Below are positions 10,976-24,290 of a stretch of DNA of 64,000 bases, one piece after another (within the stretch, counting starts at the first letter, position 1; every line of letters starts with the position of its first letter). The notes under the pieces are model-generated. The model saw only the letters and a list, made by a program, of their open reading frames with translations. It did not search any database and was not told where the DNA came from. Made by a program: the position numbers and the translations under genes. The stretch is from Balaenoptera acutorostrata (taxonomy: Eukaryota > Chordata > Mammalia > Artiodactyla > Balaenopteridae), in NCBI RefSeq assembly GCF_949987535.1, contig NC_080075.1:44059536-44123535 (forward strand), given 5' to 3'.

Positions 10976-11424
10976 CTGGGTTTCAAAAGTTTTGAAAGCT
11001 TGTTCTAATACAATGTGCTACACACTTAGATTGAACCCAGAAAGAAAGAGTAAAAAGTTCCACCAATTAATTAGCCCTTGGAATATCAGAATCAGGTTGT
11101 CCCTACATAGGCGGTGAGTCAGCTGTTCTTAGAATGAACCAATGATCCAAATGAGCAATGTGGTCTTTCAACACACGAAAGGTTTGAAGGGTTCAGCCAG
11201 ATGAATTATGTTGCTGTGAAATAAACAAAGGTGAAAAAGTCATCCAGAACTTTTGATCTGAACAGACACTGAAGCAATTGTATCCCATATGTGTACACAC
11301 AGATCCAAAAGAAAATCACTCAGTGTTAGAAATAGAGAATATATATATTACTACTGCGGCTGCTCCTGTTGCTGCTACTATTATGAATGATAATAATTAT
11401 TATTTGTTATCATTATTCCAATTC

Positions 11425-11678
11425 AGACTTATTGAGAGCTTGTTTTACACCAAGCTTTCTGACACATGCTTTACAGACATTTTCTCATTTAATCTTCAAA
11501 CAACTCCCTGAGGTAGGCATAATTAGAACCCTCATTTTCCACATTAAAAAATATGAAGTTAAAGAACGTAACTAGCCTGTCTATGGCCAAACAGCTAGTA
11601 ATGGTGGAACCAGGCACAAAAACAGGTCTGTCTAGGCCCAAGCTGTAACCTTACCTAATATTACACTGTGTTTCCTTG
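11425..11678 (-). mobile_element. MIR SINE, nearly full length
   Basis: Contains the MIR 3' half (ACATGCTTTACAGACATTTTC), the 'CTGAGGTAGGCATAATTAGAACCC' block and an 'AACAGCTAGTAATGGTGGAACCAGG' block, all in reverse orientation. Confidence 0.75.
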
Positions 11679-12399
11679 ATTGCTACACAATTATGATGCC
11701 TGCGGCCCTATAATTTTAATTTTGTAAAAGCTTTACGTATATCCTACCTTGGTTTGACTGCCAACTTGAGGTCAGAGACAATAAGTATACACTACAGGGT
11801 CATCATTTTGCTGGTGGAAAGATGAGCAAGTATTAAAATTTAAAAGTATGCCCCCCAAATTTCATGGGTTCCTTTTTCTCAGATTAGGAATATTGAGGTT
11901 TTTCTTTTTGTATAGAAGTATTTTACAAGGATGAGGAGCTTGCTATGAAAATATGTGGTACTGTCTGCTAATGATGGCCTTGTCCTAGACTAACTCAGCA
12001 TGTGGTCCATACTCTCCATTCAGTGGCTGGTATTTGACATGTCTTTGGAGAAATTCTGGTATGTTTTCTAGAGTTCTTCTTTAAAACAGGCTGAATAAAA
12101 TGGAATATTTTTCTGGCAGCATTTTGAACCCTTAGCTCCTGGCTCTGGATGAAATCTGAAAATACAACAGATTTCCATTCATGGAAAATGAGATGAAGGA
12201 TAAAGCAAAGTGACCTTCTGCGAACACTTTAAAATTATATTCTGTTTATTGAGTTCATGTCTTGGTCCAAAGTTCAGAATGATATTCATTTTATATGAAT
12301 AGGTTTTTTCTTAAATCATCACAAAGAAAATTTTTAGCATATGAAAATACAGTGTAGAAGGAAAAGATTCATTTGGATGTTTAGGGACCACACATGCGT

Positions 12400-12545
12400 T
12401 TAGGAACCAGGAGATACAATCCTCGCTTTGGATAGCTGTAAGAATTGGGGTCTTCATTTAAATTCTCTGAGCCTCAGTTTCCTTATTGTAAAATGTAGGG
12501 CTGGATCTAGCTTGTCTCAAAATTACTATGGAATTAGAAATCTAT
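12400..12545 (+). mobile_element. MIR SINE fragment
   Basis: CTCTGAGCCTCAGTTTCCTTATTGTAAAATG at 12462-12492 is the MIR core in forward orientation. Confidence 0.75.
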
Positions 12546-13510
12546 GATTCTTTCAATCTACCTTAGATTCAACACTTACCTGTGCATTTACACTGCAAAC
12601 GATCACATAAGAACTGAAGAGAGCCCTCTATAAATTCCTAGGAAATAATTTGACAGTGTGACCAAATTATAAATAGCTCTAGTTGTCTAACGCATACAAG
12701 AAGGTAACAAGATTTTTCAACTTGGTACAGCAATGATGATTATCTCAGCCTTTTTAGATTTTTTTCATTGTCCTGAGACATAGGTATCAAGGAAATAGAA
12801 AGTAGAAATTCTGCGTATTTACTCCTGATGCTGATAACATCTATATTTGACATTCTGGAATAACAACATCTCCAGCAGCAACTAAGATATGCATGTTTCA
12901 GAACTGAGAAACTATTAAAATCCCCTTTTAAGCAACACGGCCACAGAAGACTCTTAATAATTGATTATAATTGATTTTAACCTTGTCCTAACCTGGGCAA
13001 AATGGCAAAGCCAATCATCTTTGTCCAAATGGGGTATGAGAAAAGAGCCCCAAGTCCAGATCTTTAAAAGCTCCAGACATGAGCAGAAGATAAAATATTT
13101 AGTCTGTCAAAGCCTTGACCTCCCAATTCCAGCCAGTTTTGAACTTGAATTGATTTCCGACAAGGCATCTGGGAGATGATTACAACAAAATGCACTAAAG
13201 CTGGGCAGTCTTTATTTTAACGTCCCAGCAGCTTAACCTGTTAATAACAGCAATTGTTTTAGATACAATACCAATTTCTGTAACTGACGCAAGAAATGGA
13301 TGACAGCAGCACAGTCTCCCAGGCAGAGCAATAACAAAAAAAAAAAAAAGAAGAAGAAAAGAAAGGAAAAAAAAAAAAGCACAGCCAGTCACAGAAGAGG
13401 TGCTGGCAGTGTTTTTCAAAGAAACCTCAGTTTTCAGGGACCCAGACACCATCAGGGACCAAATTCTACAGTCTAAAAACAATTCTTAGCCAAAGAAGGT
13501 TGCGTGTTGA
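12546..13510. other. Single-copy DNA with an A-rich run
   Basis: No gene recognised. An interrupted A/AAG run lies at 13334-13379; neighbouring sequence does not show a clear retroposon body. Confidence 0.45.
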
Positions 13511-13514
13511 GAGA

Positions 13515-13619
13515 GAAATCACTGTAAGCCAAGCAATCTGGAATCACATCTGTGTTCTGCCAATGAAAGCTGAGCTATCTTGGGCAAGTCACTCCACATA
13601 TCTATGCCTAATTTGCTTT
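13515..13619 (+). mobile_element. Degraded MIR fragment
   Basis: CTGAGCTATCTTGGGCAAGTCACT and the following ATATCTATGCCTAATTTGC fit the MIR 'GACCTTGGGCAAGTTACTTAACC' region. Confidence 0.5.
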
Positions 13620-13627
13620 GTTTGAAA

Positions 13628-13943
13628 CAGTGCTTCCTGATAAAAACATCATGTGGGCCACAAATGTGAAGAACGCATATGTAATTTAAACTTTTCTAGT
13701 AGCCACATTGAAAAATAGTTTTAAAAAGGCAAGTTAATTTTGATATCTTATTTAATATATTAAAAATTTAACCATTTCAACATGTCATCTGTACAAAATT
13801 GTTAATGCGCTATTTTACATTTGTTTTTGTACTAAGTCTTCAAAATCCAGTGTATATTTTGTACTTATGGCACATTTCACTTCAGATTAGCCACATTCCA
13901 AGTGCTCACATGTGGCTAGGGGCTACCGTATTGGACAGCAGAA
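13628..13943 (-). mobile_element. hAT-Charlie MITE (MER5-like)
   Basis: The 3' part carries the AGCCACATTCCAAGTGCTCACATGTGGCTAGGGGCTACCGTATTGGACAGC block typical of non-autonomous hAT-Charlie elements of the MER5 group. A perfect 8-bp duplication GTTTGAAA flanks it (13620-13627 and 13944-13951), the length made by hAT transposases. It has no coding capacity. Orientation is assigned by convention and is tentative. Confidence 0.75.
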
Positions 13944-14311
13944 GTTTGAAAAATGAGCAGGTTGGACTAAACATCTCTAGGGTCTTCCCTATAACATGCC
14001 ATGATGATTCTAAATGTTGCCTCTGCTGTTCTTCAATTTAAATCAGCCACAAGTTGGAAGTGCAGATGTGGCCGGTTGGTGGTTGAGATCAGGATGTGAC
14101 AGTGATTGCAACTGAGGCTACAAGTTGGAGCTCAGCCATCAGTAAGGTCTGCACTTATGTGTGGACATGGCCTTTAACTTCATCCCTGAGCAGCTGTGTT
14201 ACATCAGGTGGTCATAAGTGGTGTAGGGTGGGTGGGCAGAGTGGGTGGGTGCATACATTTTCATGACATAGTCCAGCATATTCTATTAAATAAAATGATA
14301 AACAGCGTCCC

Positions 14312-14549
14312 CATCATTTATTGAGCACTATTTATGTACCATTTGTATTACATATACAAAATCATGTAATCATCTTAACCACCCTTTGAGGTGGGAATTA
14401 TTAACTTTATTTAGTAGGTGGGGGGACTGATCCTGAAAGAGACAAATTATTCTGCCCAATGTCAGACTCCTAGAAGTATGGTATGTGGATTTGAACCCAG
14501 TTTTTCCAGACTCTGAGACCTGTCTCTTGACTACCATGATATACTGCTT
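14312..14549 (-). mobile_element. MIR SINE
   Basis: Reverse-orientation MIR: ATTTATTGAGCACTATTTATG, 'CACCCTTTGAGGTGGGAATTATTA', 'GGATTTGAACCCAGTTTTTCC' and a terminal TGACTACCATGATATACTGC. Confidence 0.75.
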
Positions 14550-14741
14550 ACAAACAAATAATAACTTTGGTCTTCTACCTCACTCCTATGAAGGTTACCC
14601 AAATTGTAGAGAGAATGAAGAATAGGCATACAAGGATTAAAGATGTTGCTTTCACTTTTCTAATGAAAGTCAGAAACAGTACAGAAGATAATATTCTAAT
14701 AAACATAAACGCGTCTTCTCTCTCAGTCAAGCATACTTGCT

Positions 14742-14862
14742 AAAAAAGGAAGAAAGAAGTAAGAAGAGAGGGGAGGAAGCGGGGAGAGGGAGGGACTCTG
14801 GGGGAGTGAAGGAAGGAAGGAAGGAAGGAAGGAAGGGAGGAAGGAGGGAGGGAAGGGGAGAG
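14742..14862. repeat. Polypurine tract with (GGAA)n
   Basis: Almost unbroken purines on the plus strand; regular GGAA units occupy 14808-14840, then decay into GGGA units. No element explains it. A 66-residue frame across it is low-complexity. Confidence 0.9.
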
Positions 14863-15609
14863 TCACCAAGTATTGAGGCATTTCAACAGACTCAAGGCTC
14901 TGGCCAAAGAATCATGGCAACATTTTCCCTCTCTTAAACATGGGCTGCACATTCATGATTCACACTCAGACCACAATACACCTTATGGCAAATAAATACA
15001 TCATTCCTGGTGAAATGTTGAGGAAGCCTCCTTTACACATCGAATATGCCTATGCTCAGAGACTCATGATCAAAGATAGACTCCTGCCATCTCTTTGTAA
15101 CCAGACTGTCAATATTAAGAGGGAAAAGATTAAATACCTGGATTTTATTTATTTTTAAGAATTTTACATAACAGACTATTAGTCATTTGATAGTTCTTTC
15201 TACACTGGGGAAGTGGTCAGGCATGAGAAATAGAACCGTATAGAGGTATTTCTGTTACATTATGTGTTATTTTTCTTTTCTGACGTCCAAGGGAATAGAG
15301 ATAAGTCCAACTGGTAATTTGGGAGTAAAAGTTTCTTTCGACAACCTCATGTGAGCTGCATTGTTAACTTGATTTAAAACTAACTTTCCAGTAGAGACAT
15401 TTGGGAAGGGCCCAGTGACCAATCTGCAGACAGCTCCCTGCAGCTGGGCCTTGACAAGTCCATCATCACCTGTGAACTAATCTAGAATCACAAAGTCTAA
15501 TCACCCATGTTTATGGTGTCTTGACTTCATGAGTCACTAATACCATGGCTGTAGGCAGACTTTTCTTTAACTTAACCAATCACAAGTTAATATTTTATAT
15601 ACACAGGAT

Positions 15610-15745
15610 AATAACCGTTTATATGTATTGCATGTTTACTCTGTACCAAGCCATGTTTGAGTGCTTTATATGGATTATTTAGTCCTCATCATGTAGGTAC
15701 CCTTACTACACCCATTTTACAGACAAGGAACTAAGGTATATAATG
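15610..15745 (-). mobile_element. MIR SINE fragment
   Basis: ACTCTGTACCAAGCCATGTTTGAGTGC followed by CACCCATTTTACAGACAAGGAACT matches the reverse complement of the MIR 3' half. Confidence 0.65.
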
Positions 15746-15944
15746 CTTATAACAGTAACAAATAATATGGTTCCCATTTTTTCTTATCCTGATCTTCTAG
15801 TACACTTCTCATAGTCTCCTTAGCAACTTCCATCCAGCCATCACTTCACCTTAATCTAGGCTTTAGTCTATACATCATTCTTAATCCTAATAACAAAGTT
15901 CTGCGTTTATTGGCAGTAAAGGAGGATTTATGTTTCATGCATTC

Positions 15945-16480
15945 TATCAGTTATTTATGCATAAAAAACCACCTCATAAAGTTGTGGATTAAAATTAAAA
16001 ACAATTTTATGTGTATTTTACTACAATTTCAAAAATTGAAAAAATTAATTCAAAAATAGAAAAGTAAAAACAATTTTATTTCTTTATGATTCTGCGGGTC
16101 AACAATTTAGACTAAACTCAACTAGACAGTTCTTCCGCTAGTCTTACCACGGGTCACTCACGTAACTATAGTTGTCTGGTGGCTCAGCAAAGGCTGGATG
16201 ATCTGGGATGGCCTCAGTCACTTGTCTAGAGGTCGGTGTTGCCTGTCAGCTGGGTCACCTGTCTCCAATAGGCTAGCCACTGCTTCTAATCATGGCAACT
16301 GCATTCCAAGTTCCAATCTGAAAACACTTTTAAAACCTCTGTTTGTATCATATTGATTGATGTCCTCTTGGCCAAAGCAAGTCTCATGCTCAAGTCCAGG
16401 ATCAAAGTTGGAGGAAAGGGGTCCATAACAGTATAACACACAATAAACACCTTCTATATTCTTCTTCTCTTTCAAAATGA
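15945..16480. mobile_element. Old interspersed repeat, family not named
   Basis: Carries landmarks of a common mammalian repeat: 'CAGTTATTTATGCATAAAAAACCACC', 'ATGATTCTGCGGGTCAACAATT', 'GTTGTCTGGTGGCTCAGC', 'GATGGCCTCAGTCACTTGTC' and 'GGCCAAAGCAAGTCTCATGC'. An A/T-rich block (about 16010-16070) interrupts it. I recognise the repeat but cannot assign its class reliably. Confidence 0.5.
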
Positions 16481-16484
16481 TCAA

Positions 16485-17825
16485 AACAACTTAAGCCCAA
16501 GCAGAAGACTAAATAAGAGAAGGAAATCCAAATGTCCTACTAAGCCAAGAATATATCAAATTCTAAATTTGGTGTTAAGTTTGAGCCTCAGATGTAAATG
16601 AATACCAAGTCCCATATCTCCACTGAAATATATTTCTTTTCATAATATGTTTTGGAAAGATGGCCACCAGTTTTGTGTCTAAATGAAAAACAATATTTCA
16701 TTTGAGGGCAAAACAACATTGAATATTTTTTACAAGACTCCACTGGATGATGACAATAGCTAATGCTCTATTTTTGCCATGGGAACTTTTGTTTTACTGA
16801 ACCACTAAAATTATAATCAGATGTGCTCATCTTCTGTTGAAGTAATGAACAATGGTATGTCTGAGAGAGAAATTCAAAGTGCATCATTTATCTTATCTTA
16901 TTTTCAATTAGGCCAAATAAAGTTGGTTCCAAACTACATCATAGAAACAGGGTGAGAAAATTTATTATACCACTAGAGTGCTAATCTTAGCAGATGGTAG
17001 AAAAAATATTTTTAGCATGAAATATGCTAAAGCAATAAATCTGAACAAGGTGGATCTTATCAACTAATATCTCCCCAGTGTGAGGTAAAACTCCTGCATG
17101 ACAACTCAGCATTCTTATGAAGTCTGGTGGATGTGGTTAGATATGGCCCTCAGTGAGAGAGGAGAAAAACAACAAAAATGAGTCTCACATAAGAAAACAA
17201 ACCATATACCTAGGGCACTGCACTGAATTAAAAAAAAAAAAAAAAGAATAAAGTGACTGTGTTATGTTTTCAATGCTCTTAAATTTTATTTCTGAAATCA
17301 TGCCTACCCGAGTCTTGTCAGTTCTCCATTTGGGAATTTTCCAAATTGGAAAATTTACAAGAAGACTCTATTAGGTCAGTTTTAGAGTAGAGATGAGCAC
17401 ATTGCTACAGTCACACATTGCTATGGATTACCATTAGCCAAGGCAGACATCCAATGAGAGAGCCCAGGGAGGGGGCTCTTACACACTGTGCTCTGACTCA
17501 TAACACCTGAATGAGAGCTCCCAGTCCCAGGGATACATTTGGTTCATGGTTCATCCATATCCAGCTGCTAAGCCCAAGCAGATGGAGTAGGTTGCTCCTT
17601 CAGAACAGACGGAACGTGATACTAAAGGGTTCTACTTCCAAAGGAATATGTACAAAATGGAAGAGTAAGAAATAATAGAGTTAAAGCTATCATGTGTTTG
17701 CAAAGTTTGTCTGAGAGGTAGTTCAGCTGGATATTTTTCAGGGTGACCATAAACTATGTGTTTTGTAGCCACCTTATAACTGATTAATGTTCATGCAAAG
17801 AAGTAATGTGCTAGAGGAGGTTACA
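16485..17825. other. Single-copy intergenic DNA
   Basis: No gene or clear repeat. A 16-base A run lies at 17230-17245 without a recognisable retroposon body upstream. Confidence 0.45.
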
Positions 17826-17829
17826 GTAG

Positions 17830-17985
17830 TGGTGGGTCTGGGGTCAGAAAACAAGAAATTCATGCCTAAATGTGTCACTAATCTCCCATGTGACATTTAA
17901 CTCATGACATGATTTTTTGGGGCTTTAAATTAATCATCTACAAAACAAAGGACTTGACCTCTAGCGTCACTAAAGAATGAGTGTG
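17830..17985 (+). mobile_element. Degraded MIR fragment
   Basis: 'ATGTGACATTTAACTCATGACATG', 'AAATTAATCATCTACAAAACAAAGG' and 'TTGACCTCTAGC' follow the order of the MIR core in forward orientation. Confidence 0.45.
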
Positions 17986-19165
17986 AGGAAGAAGGAATGA
18001 GTCAGAATCATTAGGAAAAGTTGCATCTAGGTGAGCAGCATTAGATAGGATCCAGTGACTCAGGGGTCCAGGCATTCCTCTTAATTAATCCTGGTAATAT
18101 GTCAAATAATTTGAATTATGCTTTGTTCATTCACTTGAACTGAAAACAAAGCTAAAACCATTAAGATGTTGAAGAAATTTAGTCTGGACAAATTATGAGA
18201 TACCATCTTAAGTTTATTATACTTTCCATGGTCTATACTTTCCATGGTAATCGAGGTAGATGTTAGAAATTAGTTATGGGTTGAAAGAGTTCAGGAAAGA
18301 AACTACTCTGGTTGGTGAGGTGCGGGTGAGGGGCAGGGAGAGTGGGTACAGAGCTATGTAGGCCACCCCTGACTTTTCCTCCAGTGTTCTCCCCTTCCAG
18401 ATTCTCGCTCTTGATCTCTGTGACCTCAGGGTTAGGGCAACATTTATAGACAAAAACAAAGCTCTTGTGGGAATGTGGGATTAGGTGGGAATGAAGCATT
18501 GTGCTGCTGTCCATGGTTCTGATCATCCTCTTGCTGTTTTGGCTGCTTCTGACTCTGGGACACCACAGATGATCTTTATCCAGTTTATCCAAAATGGTAT
18601 AAGGGTTGATGAATTAGTTGTGAAAGAGACTGGATCAAAAGGAGTGGATAAAGACTGATGGAGAGACATAGGCACTGAAAGATTACAAGGGAGAAACAAA
18701 CAAAAATATGTTGATATTTTTCAAATAATCACAGATACCATAAATAAAACCACAAATTACCATGGCCAAAATTTCGAACTACTGAAAGAGAATACAACAT
18801 TTGTGCCCAAAGCTACATAATCATGGGAAATTCTGATAAAAAAACAAACACGTTTAGGGTAGGGGTTCAGAACATCAATCTGGTACAATAAAATTCATTG
18901 GTTAAACACCAAAGAGCTTATGGCTTTCTTTGACTTAGTATCTTCCCTCTTGATGACATTTACAAGTCTACATTGTTACAGGACAAATAGAATGGTTACT
19001 TATTTTGCATTTCTTGTAGCTAATTACATGTATGTTCTGCAGTTCTACCACATTTTCCTAAGTATTCCTTGAAGAAGAAAGGAGTGGGACTTCACTACAC
19101 TCCCTCAGTTATGTTTTTGTGTCTCAATCAGGGAAATGGTTTGTGAAAGAGAATGCTATTTGTAC
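17986..19165. other. Single-copy intergenic DNA
   Basis: No gene recognised. A 109-residue minus-strand frame at 18263-18592 has no domain I know and is treated as chance. Confidence 0.45.
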
Positions 19166-19169
19166 CCCA

Positions 19170-19640
19170 ATATCTGTTCTCCCATTTTTCCATAGTAGTA
19201 GAATATTCTGCCAGGACTCCACAAAATTAAGATTACATTTCACAATCTCTGAGCAGTAATGAGTGGGCAAGTGATCAAGTACCAGTCATTGGAATGAAAG
19301 CGGAAATATCTCTCTGCCATCTTAAAGAATCCTGGCAAGAGAGAGAGAGAGACAGAGAGAGAGAGAGAGAAAGTATGTCTTCTTCGTTCTATTCTTTATC
19401 CCCTACCTTGCTGCCAGCACTGCCAATGCCACAGGAGAGCATGAGGTTGAGTATTCTAGTCTAGGAGTAGTGAAGTGGGGAGCTGGAAGGACCAGGGAAG
19501 AACAGAATTGTCATACAGCCCTAGACTTCATTCCTCTAGAATATTATGTCAAAGAGAAATAAGCATGTATTTCTCCCCTAAGCCACCACCATTTTTTCCT
19601 GTTCCTAGCAGCTGAACCTAATCCTAATTAATACACTATT
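19170..19640 (+). mobile_element. MaLR-like LTR relic
   Basis: The 3' part 'AAAGAGAAATAAGCATGTATTTC...AAGCCACC...AGCAGCTGAACCTAATCCTAATTAATAC' has the layout of MaLR LTR ends: an AATAAA-like signal, a 'taagccacc' block and a terminal 'taatac'. The 5' part contains 'CAGTCATTGGAATGAAAGCGG', also typical. A (GA)n tract expanded inside it. The exact family is uncertain. Confidence 0.5.
19339..19371. repeat. (GA)n microsatellite
   Basis: About 16 GA units with one CA interruption, inside the MaLR-like relic. Confidence 0.95.
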
Positions 19641-22600
19641 CATCAACATTTGATGAATGCACAGCAAACAGTGGTTCACGTACACTCAATCAAAAAAAGG
19701 AATCTAAAGAAAAATAACAAACCAACAAGAGAAAGCCTTCTATGAGGTCCTTTTATATGTATATGAAGCAGGAATCCTCAAATATCTCCAAGTATTGAAA
19801 CTAGAGTTGCTTTTATCAAAATAAATTAATTAAATAGTCTTTCCAAAATAATTTATTTAAAACATGGTATTTCCTAAGAAACACTTTTCTCCCTCCAAAC
19901 ATTCTCCTCACTCTTACTCCTTACCCAGGAGAAATACTGTGACCTTCACAATAAACCTTTTAATGAGAAGCTTGAAGCTACCATCCACTAAAAATGAGTT
20001 AGCCATCCTAGATTTCTAGACTCCCCAAAGAGACTGGGGCTCTCCTTTCCTGGTGATATAGGTGTGCACCTTAAACTGATTTTTGCACAAAACTTAGTAT
20101 TTTCATGCAGCATTAGGAGTGGCCAGAATCCCATTAACTCTGCCCCTTATGGAAATTGCTGTGACCCTTATTTCCTGCATTTGGACCAACCATCAATTGT
20201 CTTTGAATGCAAAAGATGGTGGTGATCTCTTTTTATGCAGGCAGGCTGCGTTCAAAATGGACAGCCAGTTGAGAACACTTTGCAAAAAAGACCAGAATTC
20301 CCCTTCAGGTCCCCCTCCTTTCCCTGTTCTTATTGCCTGGAAAACACCAGGAAAATTTAAAATTAACGGCGACCAATTGAAAAAGGAAAGGAAATCAAAG
20401 AAAATTTATTCCCTGAGATACAGCCCTATTTCTCTCACTTTTACATGAGAGCAGAGATGGTTTCTGTCAGCCCTGGTTTTTGTGGAGGGGATGGGGTAGA
20501 GAAAAGCCCATACACAAGATAGAAAACATGTTTTTAAGCATCAGCAAAAACATTTTATGGTTTTAAATATAATCAAAGCAGGGCCATATACTTTTCACAA
20601 ATTCTGTTATTGTTATTGACTTTAAAACACAAGATCTTTGGGATTAAAATCAAATACAAAAGACATATATGGCACTATTTTATGCATGAACAATAAAGGA
20701 TTCATAATTCTCTCCTATGAGGCTATACATACTTCAATTCCAATCTACCTGTACACACAAGTAATATGAGTAGCCATAGGGACTGCAGTCGCTGAAACAG
20801 CCATCCATAGGAGGATCAAGGTGCTTGGCAAGTCCACTTTGGAACACTAGCCTAAGCAGGCAAAGGCATTTATGCTTCAGTCCCCACAAAGATCCCCTTT
20901 GTTGATCTATAGTTATTGCTTTCCACCAATTGCTTAATTTCAGCTGAGATTTGATATTAGCTACAATGGGGAATGATATGAGAACGTGTGGGTGATTCAT
21001 GACAAAGGCATTCCCATTGTTAGAAAAAGATAAGGCACTGCATCTGCCCTGCCAATCAGAGTAACTAATAACATCTTCATTTGCAGAGCAGAGAGAACTG
21101 TTACTAGCTAGATGACTTTACTATATGAGCATTTTGGTCCTGAGTTAACTCTAAAAGAAGAGATGAGAACTCTTCCATTGGAAACATTATCTTTTTCCAA
21201 AGGAGACTTTTTTTCTTCATGGGTTAGAAACAGGAAAGTGATGGGAGAAGACAGAGGGACAATGACTCTTTGACATGGCCTATGGGGTAGACGTGCACAG
21301 TAGAGCTCAAGGCTGAATCGCTGCTTTGTCCAGGCTGCTTTGCCACCTCTGGTGTGTCTCACTTCTCTTCCTCTTAACAATGTTGGATATTAATCTCACT
21401 TAGGATCTCCAAAGAGAAACAGGGTGAAACACAGATTTAATGAGAAATTTGAGAAATGGCTGTGCGACATCTCTTTCCTCCTCCTTTTCCCTGGCCCCCT
21501 AAAGTGGTTGGAAACTTTGCTGAAAAATGTGTGGAGATGGCAAGAATTCTGTCACTCTCACTACCACCGTCCCTGAATGATCAGAAAATCCCCATTGCTA
21601 CCCAATCTGCATACAGAAAAATGTCAACGTTCTCATAATTAAAACTCCACTTGAAATCCCAGGTCATGTTACACTATATCATCCATTTAACTGTATTGTG
21701 ATTGATCTGTGTCAACTTTAACTATACTCACAAGGAAGTCAATAAATAAAGATCAATAGTTTTTTATTTCTTCAGCTTTTTTATTAGAAAGAATAGATGG
21801 GTTAAATAACACCAGCAACAGCAGTGGCACAGAGCCTCCCACAGTGCTTTCCTTGGTAAAAACTGCATTAAAACAAATCATATTTAAATTCACAAATGGG
21901 ATTGCATCGTCATCTGATCAGTCATTAAGTTGCCTTCAGCACTTTTAAATGCAAATATTGAAACAAACACACTTGCATGTATCTGTCCTCTCTGAGATGA
22001 CTTCTCTTCACGATATGCCCAATGAAACTCTTCTCCAAAAACCCTAGTTTTTGCAGCTCTGGTTTAATGCATTAATGACCTGTCAAGACTGAGTGATGTT
22101 CTATGGATGAAGAAGATTCAAATGGACAAATGAGTCATTCCTTGTTCAGATAAGGGAGGAGGAGCCTGAACCATGCTTTGTGTGGATTCAAAGGTGTTAT
22201 GGAGAAGCTTCTGAGGCTGACCCAGCTGTGCATAGATGACACCAGCCCAAGCTACAGTAGAGTCCTGGAGGGCTCTACCTTGTTAGGTGTTAACACTTTA
22301 GTTGCCAGGTCTTGAGAAAATCAGGGGTTGGGGGAGAGGAGACGGTAGGAGGGAAAGAGTGGTTCGAAGACAAGGGGTAGGACCACCAGAGTGATGACAA
22401 GAGGGCACTTATGGGATGAGAAGCAGAAATGATTTAATATCCAATAGGGGATGATTTCAACATTTTGCTAACTAGAATGACTGTACAGGTATGGGTCAGT
22501 TGCTAAATGTCATCTCTGGACAGAACTAAGAGTAATACTCATATATACACACAAAAAAAATAGACCAGAAGTGTGACCATCACCAACTTGCCTTACTTGA

Positions 22601-23125
22601 GAAAATAACGCTTCTAAAATCTGTGATCCCTATAATGAAGAGGTTGAAATCTTTTGGCCAATTTTTTAAAAGTCGATTCCATTTTGGATAGTGTTCCCAA
22701 ATGGAAAAGAATTATTTCTCCTATTTATTATCCATGTGTTACTTCATTTCAGCCTCAAAATAAAAGCATATGAAATAAATTGAGAGAAGTCTACATCTGT
22801 ATTCCCCGTTCCAACTTTCTCTAAAGTCAGAATCGCATGCAGCCACCTCCTTATTTTAAACTGCCACACAGATGTACCAATCATACCTAAAAATGAATCC
22901 TGCTCAACTACATTATCTTCTTCTCCAAGCTATGTTCTCCCCTTGTTCCTGGTTTTTAGAGAAAAGAACCCCCATGCTCCCAGTAACTCAGGTATGAAAC
23001 ATACGCATTATTTTTGAATGCTTCCTCTGCTTTGTTCCCTACATTCACCAAGTACACTGTGATATCTCTTTCATTAATCCCCTTAATTCAATTTGATGAA
23101 AAGTTTAAGCATCACTATGAAAAGT
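19641..23125. other. Single-copy intergenic DNA
   Basis: Long stretch without a credible gene. Short frames such as 20119-20448 (109 residues) have no recognised domain. A weak MIR-like block may lie at 22720-22790. Confidence 0.45.
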
Positions 23126-23129
23126 ACTA

Positions 23130-23640
23130 ATGAAGAGACAGATCCTCTGTCTTCAAAATCTTACTATTTAGTACAAGCAACAAGCAAGTATATAAAGAAC
23201 TGTATATGATACAATGCATTATACAGAAGTGCCATAAGACAGACATGAATGAAACATGATGTCTGCTCAAGAATGGAGAGGTATGTAGCTAGTGAAGGCT
23301 CAGGGAGACTGAGGAAGAAAGTAGAGCTTGAAGAACAGGGAGAAATTTATCAGAAAGAGAGAGGTGGTGGGATGGAAGGAAAATCCAAATAGAGATGGAA
23401 GAGTAGCCTTGAGCAAAGGTGAAGGAATAAGAAAAGACATATTTGGTTTCAGAAACTATGCAACCACTTTGGCTAAAGAGAAGGGTTTCTGCAGGACAGA
23501 ACAGTAATGAGGAATAATACCCCAATGTTAAATTGAATTCGTATTATGGAGGGTCTTGAATGTCAGGCAGAGGCATCTGTGCACCTAATTGAGAGGGCAA
23601 GAGGGTGCTTGAAAGTTCATGCTAGTTCAGTGCATTGTGC
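23130..23640 (-). mobile_element. L2 LINE fragment
   Basis: The plus strand reads as the reverse complement of L2 3' coding/UTR sequence: 'AAGGCTCAGGGAGACTGAGGAAG', 'AGAGCTTGAAGAACAGGGAG' and 'GGAGGGTCTTGAATGTCAGGC' correspond to the usual L2 landmarks. It is too diverged for any reading frame. Confidence 0.5.
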
Positions 23641-23649
23641 TGCTATGGA

Positions 23650-24290
23650 TAGAGGTGAGAGTGCCCTCTCATACATTGCTGGTGAAATATGGATTGCTAC
23701 GCTTTGGGGGAAAACACTCTGTCAATATTTATTAAAAATAAACAGACTCTTTATCTCAACAATTGTTCTTCTGGGAATCTGTTCTATAGAAACATCAGGC
23801 TACAAGGATACATACAGTTTGAGCACATTTTTTGGAAAATTGTTTTAAACTCATTAAAAAAAAAGCAGATGTAATCTGAATGCCCATGGTGGGTTGGGGG
23901 GGTGGGGGTGACTGAATAAACTTGTATCCCCACGTCATGACATAGTATGTGATTAATAATACTTAGGTCCTATTGACCTGAAGCGTGTCCATAATATAAT
24001 GTTTAAAAAGCACATTTCATACATATATGAAGTTATACATATATCACACACAAACATACATGATATGCATCGTATAATAATATACATACATATATATCCT
24101 ATTTATGTAAGATAAAAATAAAAGACCTAAATTATTAACGAAAATGTGCATAGATAGATATGTGAAATGTGACCCGCGAAACTATAGAGGGTAGGGAAAG
24201 AAAGGGATGTTTACCACAGATTCTGCTATTCTCCTCACTATAGGAAATTTTTGGAAACCCTAAAATGTTTAACTTACAAGGAAGTATTAA
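23650..24290 (+). mobile_element. Old L1 (L1M-type) 3' fragment
   Basis: 'CATACATTGCTGGTGAAATATGG', 'CAATTGTTCTTCTGGGAATCTG' and 'CTGAATGCCCATGG' follow the order of the end of L1 ORF2 in old L1M copies. 'GTCCATAATATAATGTTTAAAAAGC' and AT-rich sequence continue into the 3' UTR. Confidence 0.7.

Noticed and set aside
18263..18592. 109-residue minus-strand frame with a Gln/Asn-rich alternative reading
   Set aside because: No recognised family, start context or exon borders; could be a decayed processed copy but nothing supports it.
20119..20448. 109-residue plus-strand frame
   Set aside because: No domain, no conserved neighbours, length within chance expectation for a 64-kb window.
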